DNA from: Buchnera aphidicola (Shivaphis celti)
Lineage (GTDB): Bacteria > Pseudomonadota > Gammaproteobacteria > Enterobacterales > Enterobacteriaceae
Direction of reading: 5' to 3'
DNA: 64,000 nt
Assembly: GCF_039349365.1 (NCBI RefSeq)
Contig: NZ_CP134977.1
Span: forward strand, 293,360-357,359
Part shown: in pieces, positions 47,261 through 59,307 of the stretch
Layout: the number at the start of each line of letters is the position of its first letter
How positions within the stretch are numbered: the stretch's first letter is position 1
Notes under the pieces: model-generated
The model's input: the letters and a program-made list of their open reading frames with translations, nothing else
The model's database searches: none
Told to the model about the DNA's origin: nothing
Program-made: the position numbers and the translations under genes

Positions 47261-49150
47261 ATGAACAAAAAAATAGAAAAACATCAATTTCAATCTGAAA
47301 TTAAACAACTATTACATTTAATGATACATTCTTTATATTCCAACAAAGAAATATTTTTACGAGAACTGATATCCAATGCATCTGATGCAATTGACAAACT
47401 TCGTTTTAATTTATTATTGTCAAAAAATGAAATTAAAAAAAAAGAAAAAGAATACATTCGTATTATATTAAATAAATCAAAAAATACGATTACCATTTCA
47501 GATAATGGAATTGGGATGAATAAAATAGAAATAATTGAAAATTTGGGAACAATAGCAAGATCTGGAACAAAAAAATTTTTAAAAAATTTATCACCAGATC
47601 AAATAAAAAATAATCAACTTATTGGAAAATTCGGTGTCGGTTTTTACTCTGCATTTATGGTAGCAAAAGAAATAACAGTAAAAACAAGACATATGCAGGA
47701 AAATAATCCAGATAATAGTATTTTTTGGAGATCAAATGGTTCTGAAGAATATTTGATTAATACAATTTATAAAGAAGAACATGGAACAGAAGTAGAAATT
47801 TTATTAAAAGATAACGAAAAAGAATTTTTAGAAGAATGGAAAATACGTAATATTATCAATAAATATTCTGATCATATTACTATTCCTATCGAAATACAAG
47901 AATATAACACAAAAAATAAAACATTTTCTTGGAAACAAATTAATAAAGCTAAAGCATTATGGACTTTCCAAAAATCGCAAATTACTAAAAAAGAGTATAA
48001 AGATTTTTATTATGATATTACGAAAGATACAAATGGTCCATTAGCATGGACACATAATCATATTGAAGGAACACAACCATATATCAATTTATTATACATT
48101 CCAAAAAAATCATCTTGGAATATATGGGAACAAGATAATAAAAATAATGGAATAAAATTATATATTAAAAAAACTTATATTATGGACGATGCTAGTTGTT
48201 TTTTACCGAATTATTTAAGATTTATAAAAGGAATATTAGATGCTGAAAATTTACCATTAAATATTTCAAGAGAAATATTACAAGAAAACAGTATTACAAA
48301 AAAAATAAAATTATCTTTAACAAAAAGAGTATTAAATTTATTACATATATTATCAAATAAAAAAGAAAAAAAATATCAAATATTTTGGAAAGAATTTGGA
48401 ACAATATTTAAAGAAGGAATTGCAGAAGATACAACTAACAGAGAAAAAATTGCTAATTTATTAAGATTTACATCGATGAAAAATAATTCTCATGAATCGA
48501 TTCTATCATTAAATGAATATATAAAAAATATGCATGAAAATCAAGAAAAAATATATTTTTTAATTGCAGAAAACTATGAATCAGCAAAAACCAGTCCACA
48601 TTTAGAAATTTTTCAAAAAAACAACATTGATGTATTATTATTATCAAATCGTATTGATGAATGGATGATGAATTATTTAACTGAATTTAAAAATAAAAAA
48701 TTCCAATCAATTAATAAAATTGATAATGAATTTGAAAAAAAATTTAAAAAAAATAATAAAAATTATAATGAAAATCCTGAAATAAAAAATTTTTTAGAAA
48801 ACATACAGAATACGTTAAAAGAAAAAGTTGAAAAAGTAACAATAAGTGATCGACTAATTCACAGTCCTGCTGCATTAATTGCAAATAAAAATACACTAAG
48901 TCCACATATGGCAAAATTATTCACAGCTGCCGGTCAAAAAGTTCCACCAGTAAAATATATATTAGAAATTAATATAGATCATGATTTAATAAAAAAAATT
49001 ATGAATATACAAGATAAACATAATTTTAAAAATTGGATTAATTTATTATTTGATCAATCCTTATTATCTGAACAAGGATCTTTAGATAACCCAAACCATT
49101 TTATAAAAAACATGAATAAATTACTAATCAATAACGAAAATATAAAATAA
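47261..49150 (+). CDS. htpG: Hsp90-family chaperone HtpG
   Basis: ATP-dependent dimeric chaperone. It has 629 aa (E. coli 624). The GHKL ATP site is clear: LISNASDAIDKLRF (about 38-51), DNGIGM and GKFGVGFYSAFMVA; the middle-domain arginine is in LPLNISREILQEN, and the C-terminal dimerisation domain is complete. GAGAACATA precedes the ATG. adk follows after 10 bases. Confidence 0.97.
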   Translation: MNKKIEKHQFQSEIKQLLHLMIHSLYSNKEIFLRELISNASDAIDKLRFNLLLSKNEIKKKEKEYIRIILNKSKNTITISDNGIGMNKIEIIENLGTIARSGTKKFLKNLSPDQIKNNQLIGKFGVGFYSAFMVAKEITVKTRHMQENNPDNSIFWRSNGSEEYLINTIYKEEHGTEVEILLKDNEKEFLEEWKIRNIINKYSDHITIPIEIQEYNTKNKTFSWKQINKAKALWTFQKSQITKKEYKDFYYDITKDTNGPLAWTHNHIEGTQPYINLLYIPKKSSWNIWEQDNKNNGIKLYIKKTYIMDDASCFLPNYLRFIKGILDAENLPLNISREILQENSITKKIKLSLTKRVLNLLHILSNKKEKKYQIFWKEFGTIFKEGIAEDTTNREKIANLLRFTSMKNNSHESILSLNEYIKNMHENQEKIYFLIAENYESAKTSPHLEIFQKNNIDVLLLSNRIDEWMMNYLTEFKNKKFQSINKIDNEFEKKFKKNNKNYNENPEIKNFLENIQNTLKEKVEKVTISDRLIHSPAALIANKNTLSPHMAKLFTAAGQKVPPVKYILEINIDHDLIKKIMNIQDKHNFKNWINLLFDQSLLSEQGSLDNPNHFIKNMNKLLINNENIK

Positions 49151-49160
49151 AAATAATTTT

Positions 49161-49811
49161 ATGAAAATTATATTTTTTGGTCCTCCTGGTTCAGGAAAAG
49201 GAACACAGGCAAAATTAATTACAAAAAAATTTAATATTTTTCATATCTCTCCAGGAGATATCCTAAGAAAAGAAATTTCAAAAAAAACAACATTAGGGAA
49301 AATAATTCAACACAATATGAATCATGGTAAATTAATTGATGACAATATAATATTAGATTTAGTACAAAAAAAAATAAATCAAAAAAAATTTACCAACGGA
49401 TTTATTCTCGATGGCGTACCAAGAACAATAATTCAAGCAAAGGAAATAGAAAAAAAAAATATATATATTAACTATATTATAGAATTTATATTACCATTAG
49501 AAAAAATATACGAAAGAATTTTAGGAAGAAGAATACATAAAGAATCAGGAAGAACATATCATATTAAATATCATCCTCCAAAAATAAAAAACAGAGATGA
49601 TATTACAAACGATGAATTGACAATTCGAAAAGATGATAATATTCATATAATCAATACAAGGTTATTTGAATACCAAAAAATGAAAACAGAAATAATAAAA
49701 TTTTATGATAATAAAATAAAAAAAAAAAAAATACGGTACTATAAAATTAATGCAGCACAAAAAATAGAAAAAATATACAAAGAAATAAAAGAAAATCTTC
49801 AAAAAATATAA
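49161..49811 (+). CDS. adk: Adenylate kinase
   Basis: Balances AMP, ADP and ATP. It has 216 aa (E. coli 214). P-loop FFGPPGSGKGTQAK at the N-terminus; AMP site (SPGDILRKE), GFILDGVPRT, and the LID with GRRIHKESGRTYH and RKDDN. Most of the C-terminal helix is lysine- and isoleucine-rich. It is the last plus-strand gene of the dnaX-ybaB-htpG-adk run. Confidence 0.97.
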   Translation: MKIIFFGPPGSGKGTQAKLITKKFNIFHISPGDILRKEISKKTTLGKIIQHNMNHGKLIDDNIILDLVQKKINQKKFTNGFILDGVPRTIIQAKEIEKKNIYINYIIEFILPLEKIYERILGRRIHKESGRTYHIKYHPPKIKNRDDITNDELTIRKDDNIHIINTRLFEYQKMKTEIIKFYDNKIKKKKIRYYKINAAQKIEKIYKEIKENLQKI

Positions 49812-49863
49812 TATTTTACATTAATATTGAATAATAAATTTATAAAATCATAACAATTTTATA

Positions 49864-49937
49864 TGCGCTCTATAGGATTCGAACCTATGACCTACGGCTT
49901 AGAAGGCCGTTGCTCTATCCAACTGAGCTAAGAGCGC
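49864..49937 (-). tRNA. argU: tRNA-Arg (anticodon TCT)
   Basis: A 74-base cloverleaf: acceptor GCGCTCT with AGAGCGC, discriminator A, and anticodon loop CTTCTAA giving TCT for AGA/AGG codons, the dominant arginine codons in this A+T-rich genome. It stands next to folD, as E. coli argU does. CCA is not encoded. Confidence 0.95.
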
Positions 49938-50050
49938 AAATAGATCTTCAAAAGAATAAATTTTAAAAGTAATAAAAATATTCTATATTATAGATACCAC
50001 AATTACATTATAAACAATAATATCTATTAATTCAATAAAAATTAAAAAAT

Positions 50051-50929
50051 ATGAACATAAAAAATAAAATCATGTATAGTAAAAATTTAACAAACACAAT
50101 CATCAAAAATATAAAAAAAACAGTACAAAATGAGACTCGATATGGAAAAAGACCGCCAGGATTAGCAGTAATCTGGATGAAAAATAATACATCTACTGAA
50201 GTATATATCAAAAATAAAAAATACGCTTGTAAAAAAGTAGGATTTTATTTAGAAGAATGGATATTAAAAAATTCTACTTCAGAAAAAGATATAATTAATT
50301 TAATAAAAAAATTAAATAAAAATGATAAAATTGACGGAATTTTAATACAATTACCATTACAAAATCAAATCAACACAAGAAGAATTATTGAACACATTCA
50401 TCCAAAAAAAGACATTGATGGTTTCCATCCATATAATATTGGATGCTTATGCCAAAAAAATCCAAAATTAAGACCTTGTACTCCCAAAGGAATTATTTCT
50501 TTATTAAAAGAATATAAAATAGAAATTAAAGGATTAAATGCATTAGTTATTGGAGCATCGAATATTGTAGGAAGACCAATGAGTTTAGAATTATTACTAG
50601 CAGGATGCACCACAACTATTACACACAGATTCACTATTAACTTAAATAAATATATTAAAAATGCAGATTTAATTATTGTAGCAGTTGGAAAACCAAATTT
50701 TTTAGATCAACAAAAATTTAAAAAAAATGCAATTATTATTGATGTTGGAATAAACAAAATTTCTTCTAAAGATAAAATTGTGGGAGATGTTAATTTTGAT
50801 TCTGTACTACCGAAAGTATCTTACATTACTCCGGTTCCTGGAGGGGTAGGACCAATGACTGTTGTTACATTATTACAAAACACGCTTGATGCTTATCAAA
50901 ATAAGCATTACTATCATTCATTTCAATAA
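50051..50929 (+). CDS. folD: Methylenetetrahydrofolate dehydrogenase/cyclohydrolase
   Basis: Interconverts methylene-, methenyl- and formyl-tetrahydrofolate; supplies the formyl donor used by Fmt in this window. It has 292 aa (E. coli 288). The catalytic Lys lies in [45 protein letters not shown] and [10 protein letters not shown] are hallmark segments. The ATG at 50051 has no clear ribosome binding site; MYSKNL eight codons in is a possible alternative start. Confidence 0.97.
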   Translation: MNIKNKIMYSKNLTNTIIKNIKKTVQNETRYGKRPPGLAVIWMKNNTSTEVYIKNKKYACKKVGFYLEEWILKNSTSEKDIINLIKKLNKNDKIDGILIQLPLQNQINTRRIIEHIHPKKDIDGFHPYNIGCLCQKNPKLRPCTPKGIISLLKEYKIEIKGLNALVIGASNIVGRPMSLELLLAGCTTTITHRFTINLNKYIKNADLIIVAVGKPNFLDQQKFKKNAIIIDVGINKISSKDKIVGDVNFDSVLPKVSYITPVPGGVGPMTVVTLLQNTLDAYQNKHYYHSFQ

Positions 50930-50940
50930 TATTTTCCATT

Positions 50941-52200
50941 TTAACGTTTTAAAATTTCATTCAAAGAATTTAAAAACAATTGAGGATGTTGATTTAATAA
51001 ACCAATAATATTTGCTAAAAATTTCAATTGATATATTAATTGGATATATAAATTTTTATTTTTTTTTCTAATATGTATATTAATTTGCTTTACTAAAGCA
51101 AACAAAACAGAAATTGCATGAGGAGTATTAAAATCATTATTCATAGCATCAAAAAATTTTGCACAAAAATGCTGATACTGTAAAGAAAAAGTCTTATTAA
51201 ACACGGTATCTCGATCTTTAATGAAATTTAGTACAGTATATAATTTTTTTAAATCAAAAATTGCTTTATATAATTTTTTTTCATCAAATGATATTGGTTT
51301 TCGATAATGAGTAGATAAGAAAAAATAACGTATAATTTCTGAATTATAATTTTTTAATATATCATATAAAAAAACAGTATTATTTAAAGATTTTGACATT
51401 TTATTATTATTAACTAATATTGAACCAATATGAATCCAATATTTTCCATATGTATTTTTATTATATAATGCAGAAGATTGTGCTCTTTCATTTTCATGAT
51501 GAGGAAATAATAAATCTGATCCTCCGCCATGAATATCAAGATTTTTTCCAAAAAATATATGATTAAAAGTAGAACATTCTATATGCCATCCAGGACGACC
51601 GAATCCCCATGGAGAATCCCAGTTTGGAGTATCTATTTTAGATACTCTTTTCCATAAAACAAAGTCTTGTGTACATTTTTTTTGAAATATATTAGAATCT
51701 TGACTAAATTTTAATTTATTAATATTTTGTTTAGAAAGTTCTCCATAATTCTGATAATGATTAACAGAAAAAATTACATCTCCATTATTTGCTATATACC
51801 CAAATTTTTTTCCTATTAAAATATTAATACAATGAATGATATCAGAAATATGATCTGTTACTCTTGGCTCAAAATTAGGATCTAATAAACCTAATTTTTT
51901 AAAATCTCTTTTCATAAAAAAGATCATTCGATTTGTTAAATTATAATAATCTTCTTTATTTTTCTTAGCAGTATAAATAATTTTATCATCAATATCAGTA
52001 ATATTTCGAACATAGTTAGTATTATACTTTAGATATTGTAAATATCTAATGATCATATCAAATGCTGTAAATGTTCTTGCATGTCCAATATGACAATAAT
52101 CATAAACTGTAATTCCACATACATAAATGTTAACTATTTTTATATCAATCGGATTAAAAAGTTCTTTTTGTTTTGTTAATGTATTAAAAATTCTTAACAT
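50941..52200 (-). CDS. cysS: Cysteinyl-tRNA synthetase
   Basis: Class I zinc-dependent synthetase for tRNA-Cys. It has 419 aa (E. coli 461), shortened at the C-terminus. Zinc ligands are in YVCGITVYD, HIECSTFNH and HHENERAQ; the HIGH motif is CHIGHARTF and KMSKS is NKMSKSLNN. The ATG at 52200 (MLRIFNTLTKQKE, as E. coli MLKIFNTLTRQKE) is preferred over an in-frame TTG two codons upstream. It converges with folD, 11 bases apart. Confidence 0.96.
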   Translation of the reverse strand: MLRIFNTLTKQKELFNPIDIKIVNIYVCGITVYDYCHIGHARTFTAFDMIIRYLQYLKYNTNYVRNITDIDDKIIYTAKKNKEDYYNLTNRMIFFMKRDFKKLGLLDPNFEPRVTDHISDIIHCINILIGKKFGYIANNGDVIFSVNHYQNYGELSKQNINKLKFSQDSNIFQKKCTQDFVLWKRVSKIDTPNWDSPWGFGRPGWHIECSTFNHIFFGKNLDIHGGGSDLLFPHHENERAQSSALYNKNTYGKYWIHIGSILVNNNKMSKSLNNTVFLYDILKNYNSEIIRYFFLSTHYRKPISFDEKKLYKAIFDLKKLYTVLNFIKDRDTVFNKTFSLQYQHFCAKFFDAMNNDFNTPHAISVLFALVKQINIHIRKKNKNLYIQLIYQLKFLANIIGLLNQHPQLFLNSLNEILKR

Positions 52201-52247
52201 TATCAACTCTTATATAGAAATAAAATAAAATATAATTATAATAATAG

Positions 52248-52266
52248 TATATCATAATATGATATA
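52248..52266. repeat. Palindrome upstream of cysS
   Basis: TATATCAT and ATGATATA (8-base arms) around a 3-base centre, 48 bases upstream of the cysS start. Uses the same ATGATA/TATCAT words as the hairpins before pgk (24921-24941), bolA and clpX. Confidence 0.4.
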
Positions 52267-52291
52267 ATGTTAGTATTATACTATATAAAAT

Positions 52292-52328
52292 TTCACCACA
52301 GAAAAAATAAAAGTTTACACTGTGGTGA
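52292..52328 (-). terminator. Terminator-like hairpin downstream of the csp gene
   Basis: TCACCACAG (52292-52300) pairs perfectly with CTGTGGTGA (52320-52328). It is the most G+C-rich inverted repeat of any intergenic region here and lies 59 bases past the csp stop. On the minus strand it is followed by AATTTTATAT rather than a clean T run, so it may cap the csp mRNA 3' end as well as terminate. Confidence 0.55.
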
Positions 52329-52386
52329 TTATATTTCATGAGTAAAATCATTAAACTAATTTAATTAGTTTCTACCATGTATAGAA

Positions 52387-52596
52387 TTATAAGCTAACCA
52401 CATTAGCTGCTGAAGGACCTTTTGCTCCTTCAGTAATTTCAAATTCCACACTTTGACCTTCAGATAAAGTTTTAAAACCATTACTTTGAATGGCTGAAAA
52501 ATGAACAAAAACATCCTTACTGCCATCTTCAGGGGTAATAAAACCAAAACCTTTTGATTCATTAAACCACTTTACGTTACCCTTAATCTTGGACAT
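52387..52596 (-). CDS. cspE: Cold-shock family RNA chaperone, CspE/CspC type
   Basis: Single cold-shock domain that binds and melts RNA, with antitermination activity in E. coli. The 69-aa protein starts [23 protein letters not shown]1 (KGFGFI) and RNP2 (VFVHF) are intact. Very few residues differ from E. coli CspE as I recall it, which is remarkable in a genome whose other proteins have drifted so far. It uses AAGGTAAG before the ATG. A run of 20 A (T on its own strand) lies in the leader, and a G+C hairpin lies downstream. Confidence 0.93.
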   Translation of the reverse strand: MSKIKGNVKWFNESKGFGFITPEDGSKDVFVHFSAIQSNGFKTLSEGQSVEFEITEGAKGPSAANVVSL

Positions 52597-52620
52597 CTAA
52601 CTTACCTTGTACTCAAACAC

Positions 52621-52640
52621 AAAAAAAAAAAAAAAAAAAA
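52621..52640. repeat. 20-base poly(A) tract in the csp leader
   Basis: A run of 20 A on the plus strand, therefore 20 U in the csp transcript leader, starting 25 bases upstream of the csp start codon. A second run of 23 A lies at 52751-52773. Confidence 0.9.
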
Positions 52641-52670
52641 CTAAAGCAAATATATAATAATATTAAAAAA

Positions 52671-52699
52671 ATAATAAAAATTAAAAATAATAATCTCAA
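52671..52699 (-). promoter_or_regulatory. Putative sigma70 promoter for the csp gene
   Basis: TTGAGA (52699 down to 52694), a 17-base spacer and TATTAT (52676 down to 52671), each 5 of 6 to consensus. The start would be near 52664, giving a leader of about 68 bases that includes the poly(U) tract. A+T richness makes chance matches likely. Confidence 0.45.
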
Positions 52700-52750
52700 T
52701 CGATACAAGAAAATATAATATTATTAAAAAAGTAAAAAAACAATATTATC

Positions 52751-52783
<33 letters not shown>

Positions 52784-52889
52784 TAAAAAACATTAATAAT
52801 TTAAATCTATAAAATAATATTTTTGTTTTCAAATCAAAATATCAAATAAAAGAAAAAAATTACTTAAAAATAAATATAATAAAAAATAA

Positions 52890-53009
52890 TATCCTGGCAG
52901 TGACCTACTCTTACACGAGGAGACCTCGTACTACCATCGGCGTTATAATGTTTCACTTCTGAGTTCGGAATGGAATCAGGTGGTACCATTACACTATTTT
53001 TACCAGGAT
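52890..53009 (-). rRNA. rrf: 5S ribosomal RNA
   Basis: About 120 nt on the minus strand. The ends ATCCTGGT and GCCAGGAT pair as helix I, and the internal CCGAACTCAGAAGTGAAAC and CGCCGATGGTAGT are typical 5S segments. It lies 57 bases after the 23S gene. Ends are by alignment to E. coli and may be off by one or two bases. Confidence 0.95.
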
Positions 53010-53066
53010 ATAATAATTTATATGTTATTTTAAAATATAAAATCAAAAAAACAACTATAATATTGT

Positions 53067-55979
<2,913 letters not shown>

Positions 55980-56133
55980 TAACAACTTATAGTTGTTTTT
56001 TTTATTAATTTTATATTTTAAAAGAACATATCGAATTTCATATTTTATTTTATAAAAATAAAATATAAAACTCAAATTATTTTTATATATTAACACAAAA
56101 CAGATTTTTTAGATACATATTTTTTAATTTTTA

Positions 56134-56206
56134 TGTCCCCTAGGGGATTTGAACCCCTGTTGCCGCCGTGAAAGGGCGATGTCCTAGACCTCTAGACGAA
56201 GGGGAC
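56134..56206 (-). tRNA. gltT: tRNA-Glu (anticodon TTC)
   Basis: A 73-base cloverleaf: acceptor GTCCCCT with AGGGGAC, anticodon loop CTTTCAC giving TTC, discriminator A. In E. coli this tRNA is the spacer tRNA between 16S and 23S in several rrn operons. Here it leads the 23S-5S transcript, as expected if the 16S half was moved away. CCA is not encoded. The symbol is nominal. Confidence 0.94.
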
Positions 56207-56261
56207 AAAACAATATAACAATAAAGTTATTAATCATAATTTCATACAATTACAGAATCAG

Positions 56262-56290
56262 ATTATTACAAAACATCAAAAAATAGTCAA
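56262..56290 (-). promoter_or_regulatory. Sigma70 promoter for the tRNA-Glu-23S-5S operon
   Basis: TTGACT (56290 down to 56285), a 17-base spacer and AATAAT (56267 down to 56262), each matching consensus at 5 of 6. It starts 23 bases past the aroE stop and would start transcripts about 50 bases before tRNA-Glu. This supports independent transcription of the 23S-5S unit after its separation from 16S. Confidence 0.6.
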
Positions 56291-56313
56291 GAATATTTTC
56301 TAAAAATATAATT

Positions 56314-57162
56314 TTAATAAAATATATATTTTTTATTTTTATTTAAAATAAAAATTACCGTTTCAACAGAAGGAAAGATACCACTCCATAAATAAAAAGA
56401 ATATGCTGCTTGACTTACTAACATTCCAATACCATCAGAAAAATAAACAGCACCATGATTTTTACACCAAGATAAAAAAGGAGTTAATTCATCACTATAA
56501 CATATATCATAAAATATATTACGTTCAGGATATAAAATCACATCAGAAGAAAAAAAATGAAATTTTTGATTATTACTTAAAGTTGTAGCATTAATAATCA
56601 AATCATAATCAAAAGATTTAATACAAGAAACATGAATAGCACGAATTAAACCATATTTTACAAAATATTTTTCTAAAGATTGCGCTCTAGAAAAAGTACG
56701 ATTAACGATATCAACAGAACATTTTAAAAACAACAAATGTGGAATAATTCCACGAGCAGCACCGCCTGCACCTAATAATAATACTTTATATTTCTTATCA
56801 ATAAAATTTAATCTTTTCAAATCATATATACAACCAATTCCATCAGTATTATCTCCTAAAATTCTATCATTTTCAATTTTTTTTAAAACATTAACAGAAC
56901 CAGAAAGTCTTGCTATATCAGTTAAAACATGAGGAATATGTAATGCTTGTTCTTTATATGGAACAGTAATATTTGCACCTAATCCATGTGTAGAAAAAAA
57001 ATTTAAAACAAACGAAAAAAAATTTTTTTTTTCTAAACACTTCACATCGTAATGAAAAAAAAATTTAGTATTTTTAGAAAATATTTTATAAATTTCTGGA
57101 GATTTAGAATTTTTAATAGGATTACCAAATAACATATAATTTACATTATTATCACTTAACAT
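56314..57162 (-). CDS. aroE: Shikimate dehydrogenase
   Basis: Reduces dehydroshikimate to shikimate on the way to chorismate and aromatic amino acids for the host. It has 282 aa (E. coli 272). Substrate residues are in GNPIKNSKSPEIY, ITVPYKEQA (catalytic Lys) and GDNTDGIG (Asp); the NADP fold is LLLGAGGAARG. The ATG at 57162 overlaps the end of tsaC by 11 bases; a GTG one codon earlier would serve equally. Location next to rRNA matches other Buchnera. Confidence 0.96.
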   Translation of the reverse strand: MLSDNNVNYMLFGNPIKNSKSPEIYKIFSKNTKFFFHYDVKCLEKKNFFSFVLNFFSTHGLGANITVPYKEQALHIPHVLTDIARLSGSVNVLKKIENDRILGDNTDGIGCIYDLKRLNFIDKKYKVLLLGAGGAARGIIPHLLFLKCSVDIVNRTFSRAQSLEKYFVKYGLIRAIHVSCIKSFDYDLIINATTLSNNQKFHFFSSDVILYPERNIFYDICYSDELTPFLSWCKNHGAVYFSDGIGMLVSQAAYSFYLWSGIFPSVETVIFILNKNKKYIFY

Positions 57163-57730
57163 CACGAATACATTCTCCGGTCATAATATTAATAATTTTA
57201 GAAGGATAATTAAATTTTCCAATATCACCAAACAATACCGGAAAAGATAATCCAAAATATTTTAATACATCTTCCTTAGATCGAGCAGCACTCATTCCAG
57301 AAATATTTGCACTAGTTGAAATTATTGGTTTTTTAAAAAAATAACATAATTTTTTTAAGATAGAATAATGAACAATACGTATTGCAACTAAATCAGAATA
57401 CCCAGTAATCAACTGAGAAATAGTATTTTTTGCTGGTACTAAAAAAGTCACAAAATCATGTTTACTAGAAATTAAATCACATTTCTTTGCATAAGATAAT
57501 CGATCTTCATCAATATATGGAATGAATTTATTATAATTATCAGAAATTAGAATAAAACCTTTATTTTTTTTTCTTTTTTTTAATTTTATTAATTTCATCA
57601 CCGTCTTTTCATTATCAGGATTACATCCTAGACCAAAAACAGACTCTGTCGGATAAGCAATAATTTTATTTTTCTTTAATAAATGTATATAATATAAAAA
57701 ATTATTATCTTTTTTAAAATCAATTAACAT
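57152..57730 (-). CDS. tsaC: Threonylcarbamoyl-AMP synthase TsaC/YrdC
   Basis: Makes the threonylcarbamoyl-AMP used for t6A37 in ANN-decoding tRNAs. From the ATG at 57730 it is 192 aa (E. coli 190). Signature segments are IAYPTESVFGLGCNPDN, KKNKGFILISDNY, VTFLVPA and PIISTSANISGMSA. A TTG at 57760 extends the frame by ten residues without homology. Translation is probably coupled to aroE through the overlap. Confidence 0.95.
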   Translation of the reverse strand: MLIDFKKDNNFLYYIHLLKKNKIIAYPTESVFGLGCNPDNEKTVMKLIKLKKRKKNKGFILISDNYNKFIPYIDEDRLSYAKKCDLISSKHDFVTFLVPAKNTISQLITGYSDLVAIRIVHYSILKKLCYFFKKPIISTSANISGMSAARSKEDVLKYFGLSFPVLFGDIGKFNYPSKIINIMTGECIRDVK

Positions 57731-57761
57731 AATATTATAATTATTTAAATAATATATCAAT

Positions 57762-57783
57762 TATATATATATATATATATATA
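57762..57783. repeat. (TA)11 dinucleotide run between tsaC and def
   Basis: Twenty-two bases of alternating TA in the 100-base divergent region upstream of both tsaC and def. It mirrors the AT run between cyoA and bolA. Confidence 0.85.
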
Positions 57784-57830
57784 AAATAAAAAAAATTAAA
57801 AAAATATTAAAATTATACAGAAAATAAAAA

Positions 57831-58271
57831 ATGACTTTATTAAAAATACTTAAATATCCAAATAAAAAATTAACAAGAAATACAAAAAAAGTAAAACAAA
57901 TTAATAAAAAAATACATAAAATTATACATAATATGTTTGAAACAATGTATCATCACAACGGAATTGGCCTAGCGGCTCCGCAAGTAGATATTCATTTAAA
58001 AATTATTGTTATTGATATAATGCAACAACCATCTCAACCAATAGCATTATTAAATCCAAAAATTATATACCGATATGAAAATATTACTACCGAAGAAGAA
58101 TGTCTTTCATTGCCAGGTATAAAAAAAAAAATTACTCGATTCAATAAAATAAAAATCAATGCTTTAAATTATTATGGAAAACCTATCGTTATCACAGCAG
58201 AAAATCTATTGTCAATTTGTATACAACATGAAATGGATCATTTAAATGGAAAACTACTAATTGATTATTAA
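57831..58271 (+). CDS. def: Peptide deformylase
   Basis: Iron enzyme that removes formyl from new proteins, the counterpart of Fmt next door. It has 146 aa (E. coli 169). Motif 1 GIGLAAPQ, motif 2 EECLSLPG with the metal Cys, and motif 3 QHEMDHLNG with the two metal His and catalytic Glu are all present. It ends directly after LLIDY, so the last 20 or so residues of the E. coli protein are missing; these lie outside the active site. fmt starts 27 bases later. Confidence 0.96.
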   Translation: MTLLKILKYPNKKLTRNTKKVKQINKKIHKIIHNMFETMYHHNGIGLAAPQVDIHLKIIVIDIMQQPSQPIALLNPKIIYRYENITTEEECLSLPGIKKKITRFNKIKINALNYYGKPIVITAENLLSICIQHEMDHLNGKLLIDY

Positions 58272-58298
58272 AATCAATTATGAAAAATAAAAAATGAA

Positions 58299-59249
58299 AT
58301 GAAAAAAAAAAAACCATTAAAAATAATTTTCGCAGGAACGCCATATTTCGCAGCATGTCACTTAGAAAAAATATTAAAATATCATCACGTAATAGCAGTA
58401 CTAACACAACCTGATAGATGTAACAAAAGAGGAAAAAAAATTAAATTTTCTCCAGTCAAAGAAATTGCATATAAAAATAATATTCCAATTATACAATTAA
58501 AAAAGATAAAAAAAAAATCAGATTGTATAGAATTGTTAAAAATAAAAGCAGATATCATGATAGTTATTGCATATGGATTGATACTACCAAAATTTTTAAT
58601 AAAACAATTCCCATTGGGATGTATTAATGTACATCCATCTTTATTGCCAAAATGGAGAGGTTGTTCACCAATTCAACATGCTATACTACATGGAGATAAA
58701 CGAACTGGAGTCACCATCATTCAAATGAATGAAAAAATTGACTCAGGGAAAATTATCAATATACAATCTTGTATAATAAAAAAACAAGAAACAACAAATA
58801 GTTTAATAAAAAAATTATGTATTATTGGAAAAAAAATTACATTAAAAACATTAGATGAAATAACAAAAAAAAAATATCAACTGAAAACACAAAATGAAAA
58901 ACAAGCAACATATTCTCAAAAATTAAACAAGTCAATGGGGAAAATAAGTTTTTTTCTACATGCAAAAAATATAGAACGAATGATTAGAGCATTCAATCCA
59001 TGGCCTGGAACATATATTCAAATAAATGATATGCAAATTAAAATACATAAAGCAAATATAATAACCAATAATACAAAAAACAAAATTGGAAAAATTATAA
59101 AAATTAATAAAAATGGAATACAAATACAAACAAAAAAAAATATTTTAAATATCCAAAAAATACAAATACCAGGAAAAAAAATTATTACAGTTGAACAATT
59201 GATACAAACAAATCAAAAAATATTCCAAAAAAATCAAATAATAAAATAA
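58299..59249 (+). CDS. fmt: Methionyl-tRNA formyltransferase
   Basis: Formylates initiator Met-tRNA with formyl-THF. It has 316 aa (E. coli 315). FAGTPYFAACHLEKIL begins the N-terminal domain; catalytic Asn and His are in GCINVHPSLLPKWRGCSPIQ and the Asp in MNEKIDSGK. The basic C-terminal tRNA domain is lysine-rich. It recognises the unpaired 1-72 end of the initiator tRNA found at 28323-28399. rsmB, next in E. coli, is absent. Confidence 0.96.
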   Translation: MKKKKPLKIIFAGTPYFAACHLEKILKYHHVIAVLTQPDRCNKRGKKIKFSPVKEIAYKNNIPIIQLKKIKKKSDCIELLKIKADIMIVIAYGLILPKFLIKQFPLGCINVHPSLLPKWRGCSPIQHAILHGDKRTGVTIIQMNEKIDSGKIINIQSCIIKKQETTNSLIKKLCIIGKKITLKTLDEITKKKYQLKTQNEKQATYSQKLNKSMGKISFFLHAKNIERMIRAFNPWPGTYIQINDMQIKIHKANIITNNTKNKIGKIIKINKNGIQIQTKKNILNIQKIQIPGKKIITVEQLIQTNQKIFQKNQIIK

Positions 59250-59257
59250 AAAATATA

Positions 59258-59277
59258 AACGGCAATAAAATGCCGTT
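59258..59277 (-). terminator. Terminator of the alpha operon, between fmt and rplQ
   Basis: AACGGCA and TGCCGTT form a 7-base stem with a 6-base loop. On the minus strand it is followed by TATATTTTTTATTTTATT, a good U-rich tail, and it lies 30 bases past the rplQ stop. Because fmt converges from the other side it may also act, less well, on that strand. Confidence 0.65.
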
Positions 59278-59307
59278 ATATCAATTAAAAAAATAAAATT
59301 AAAAATT

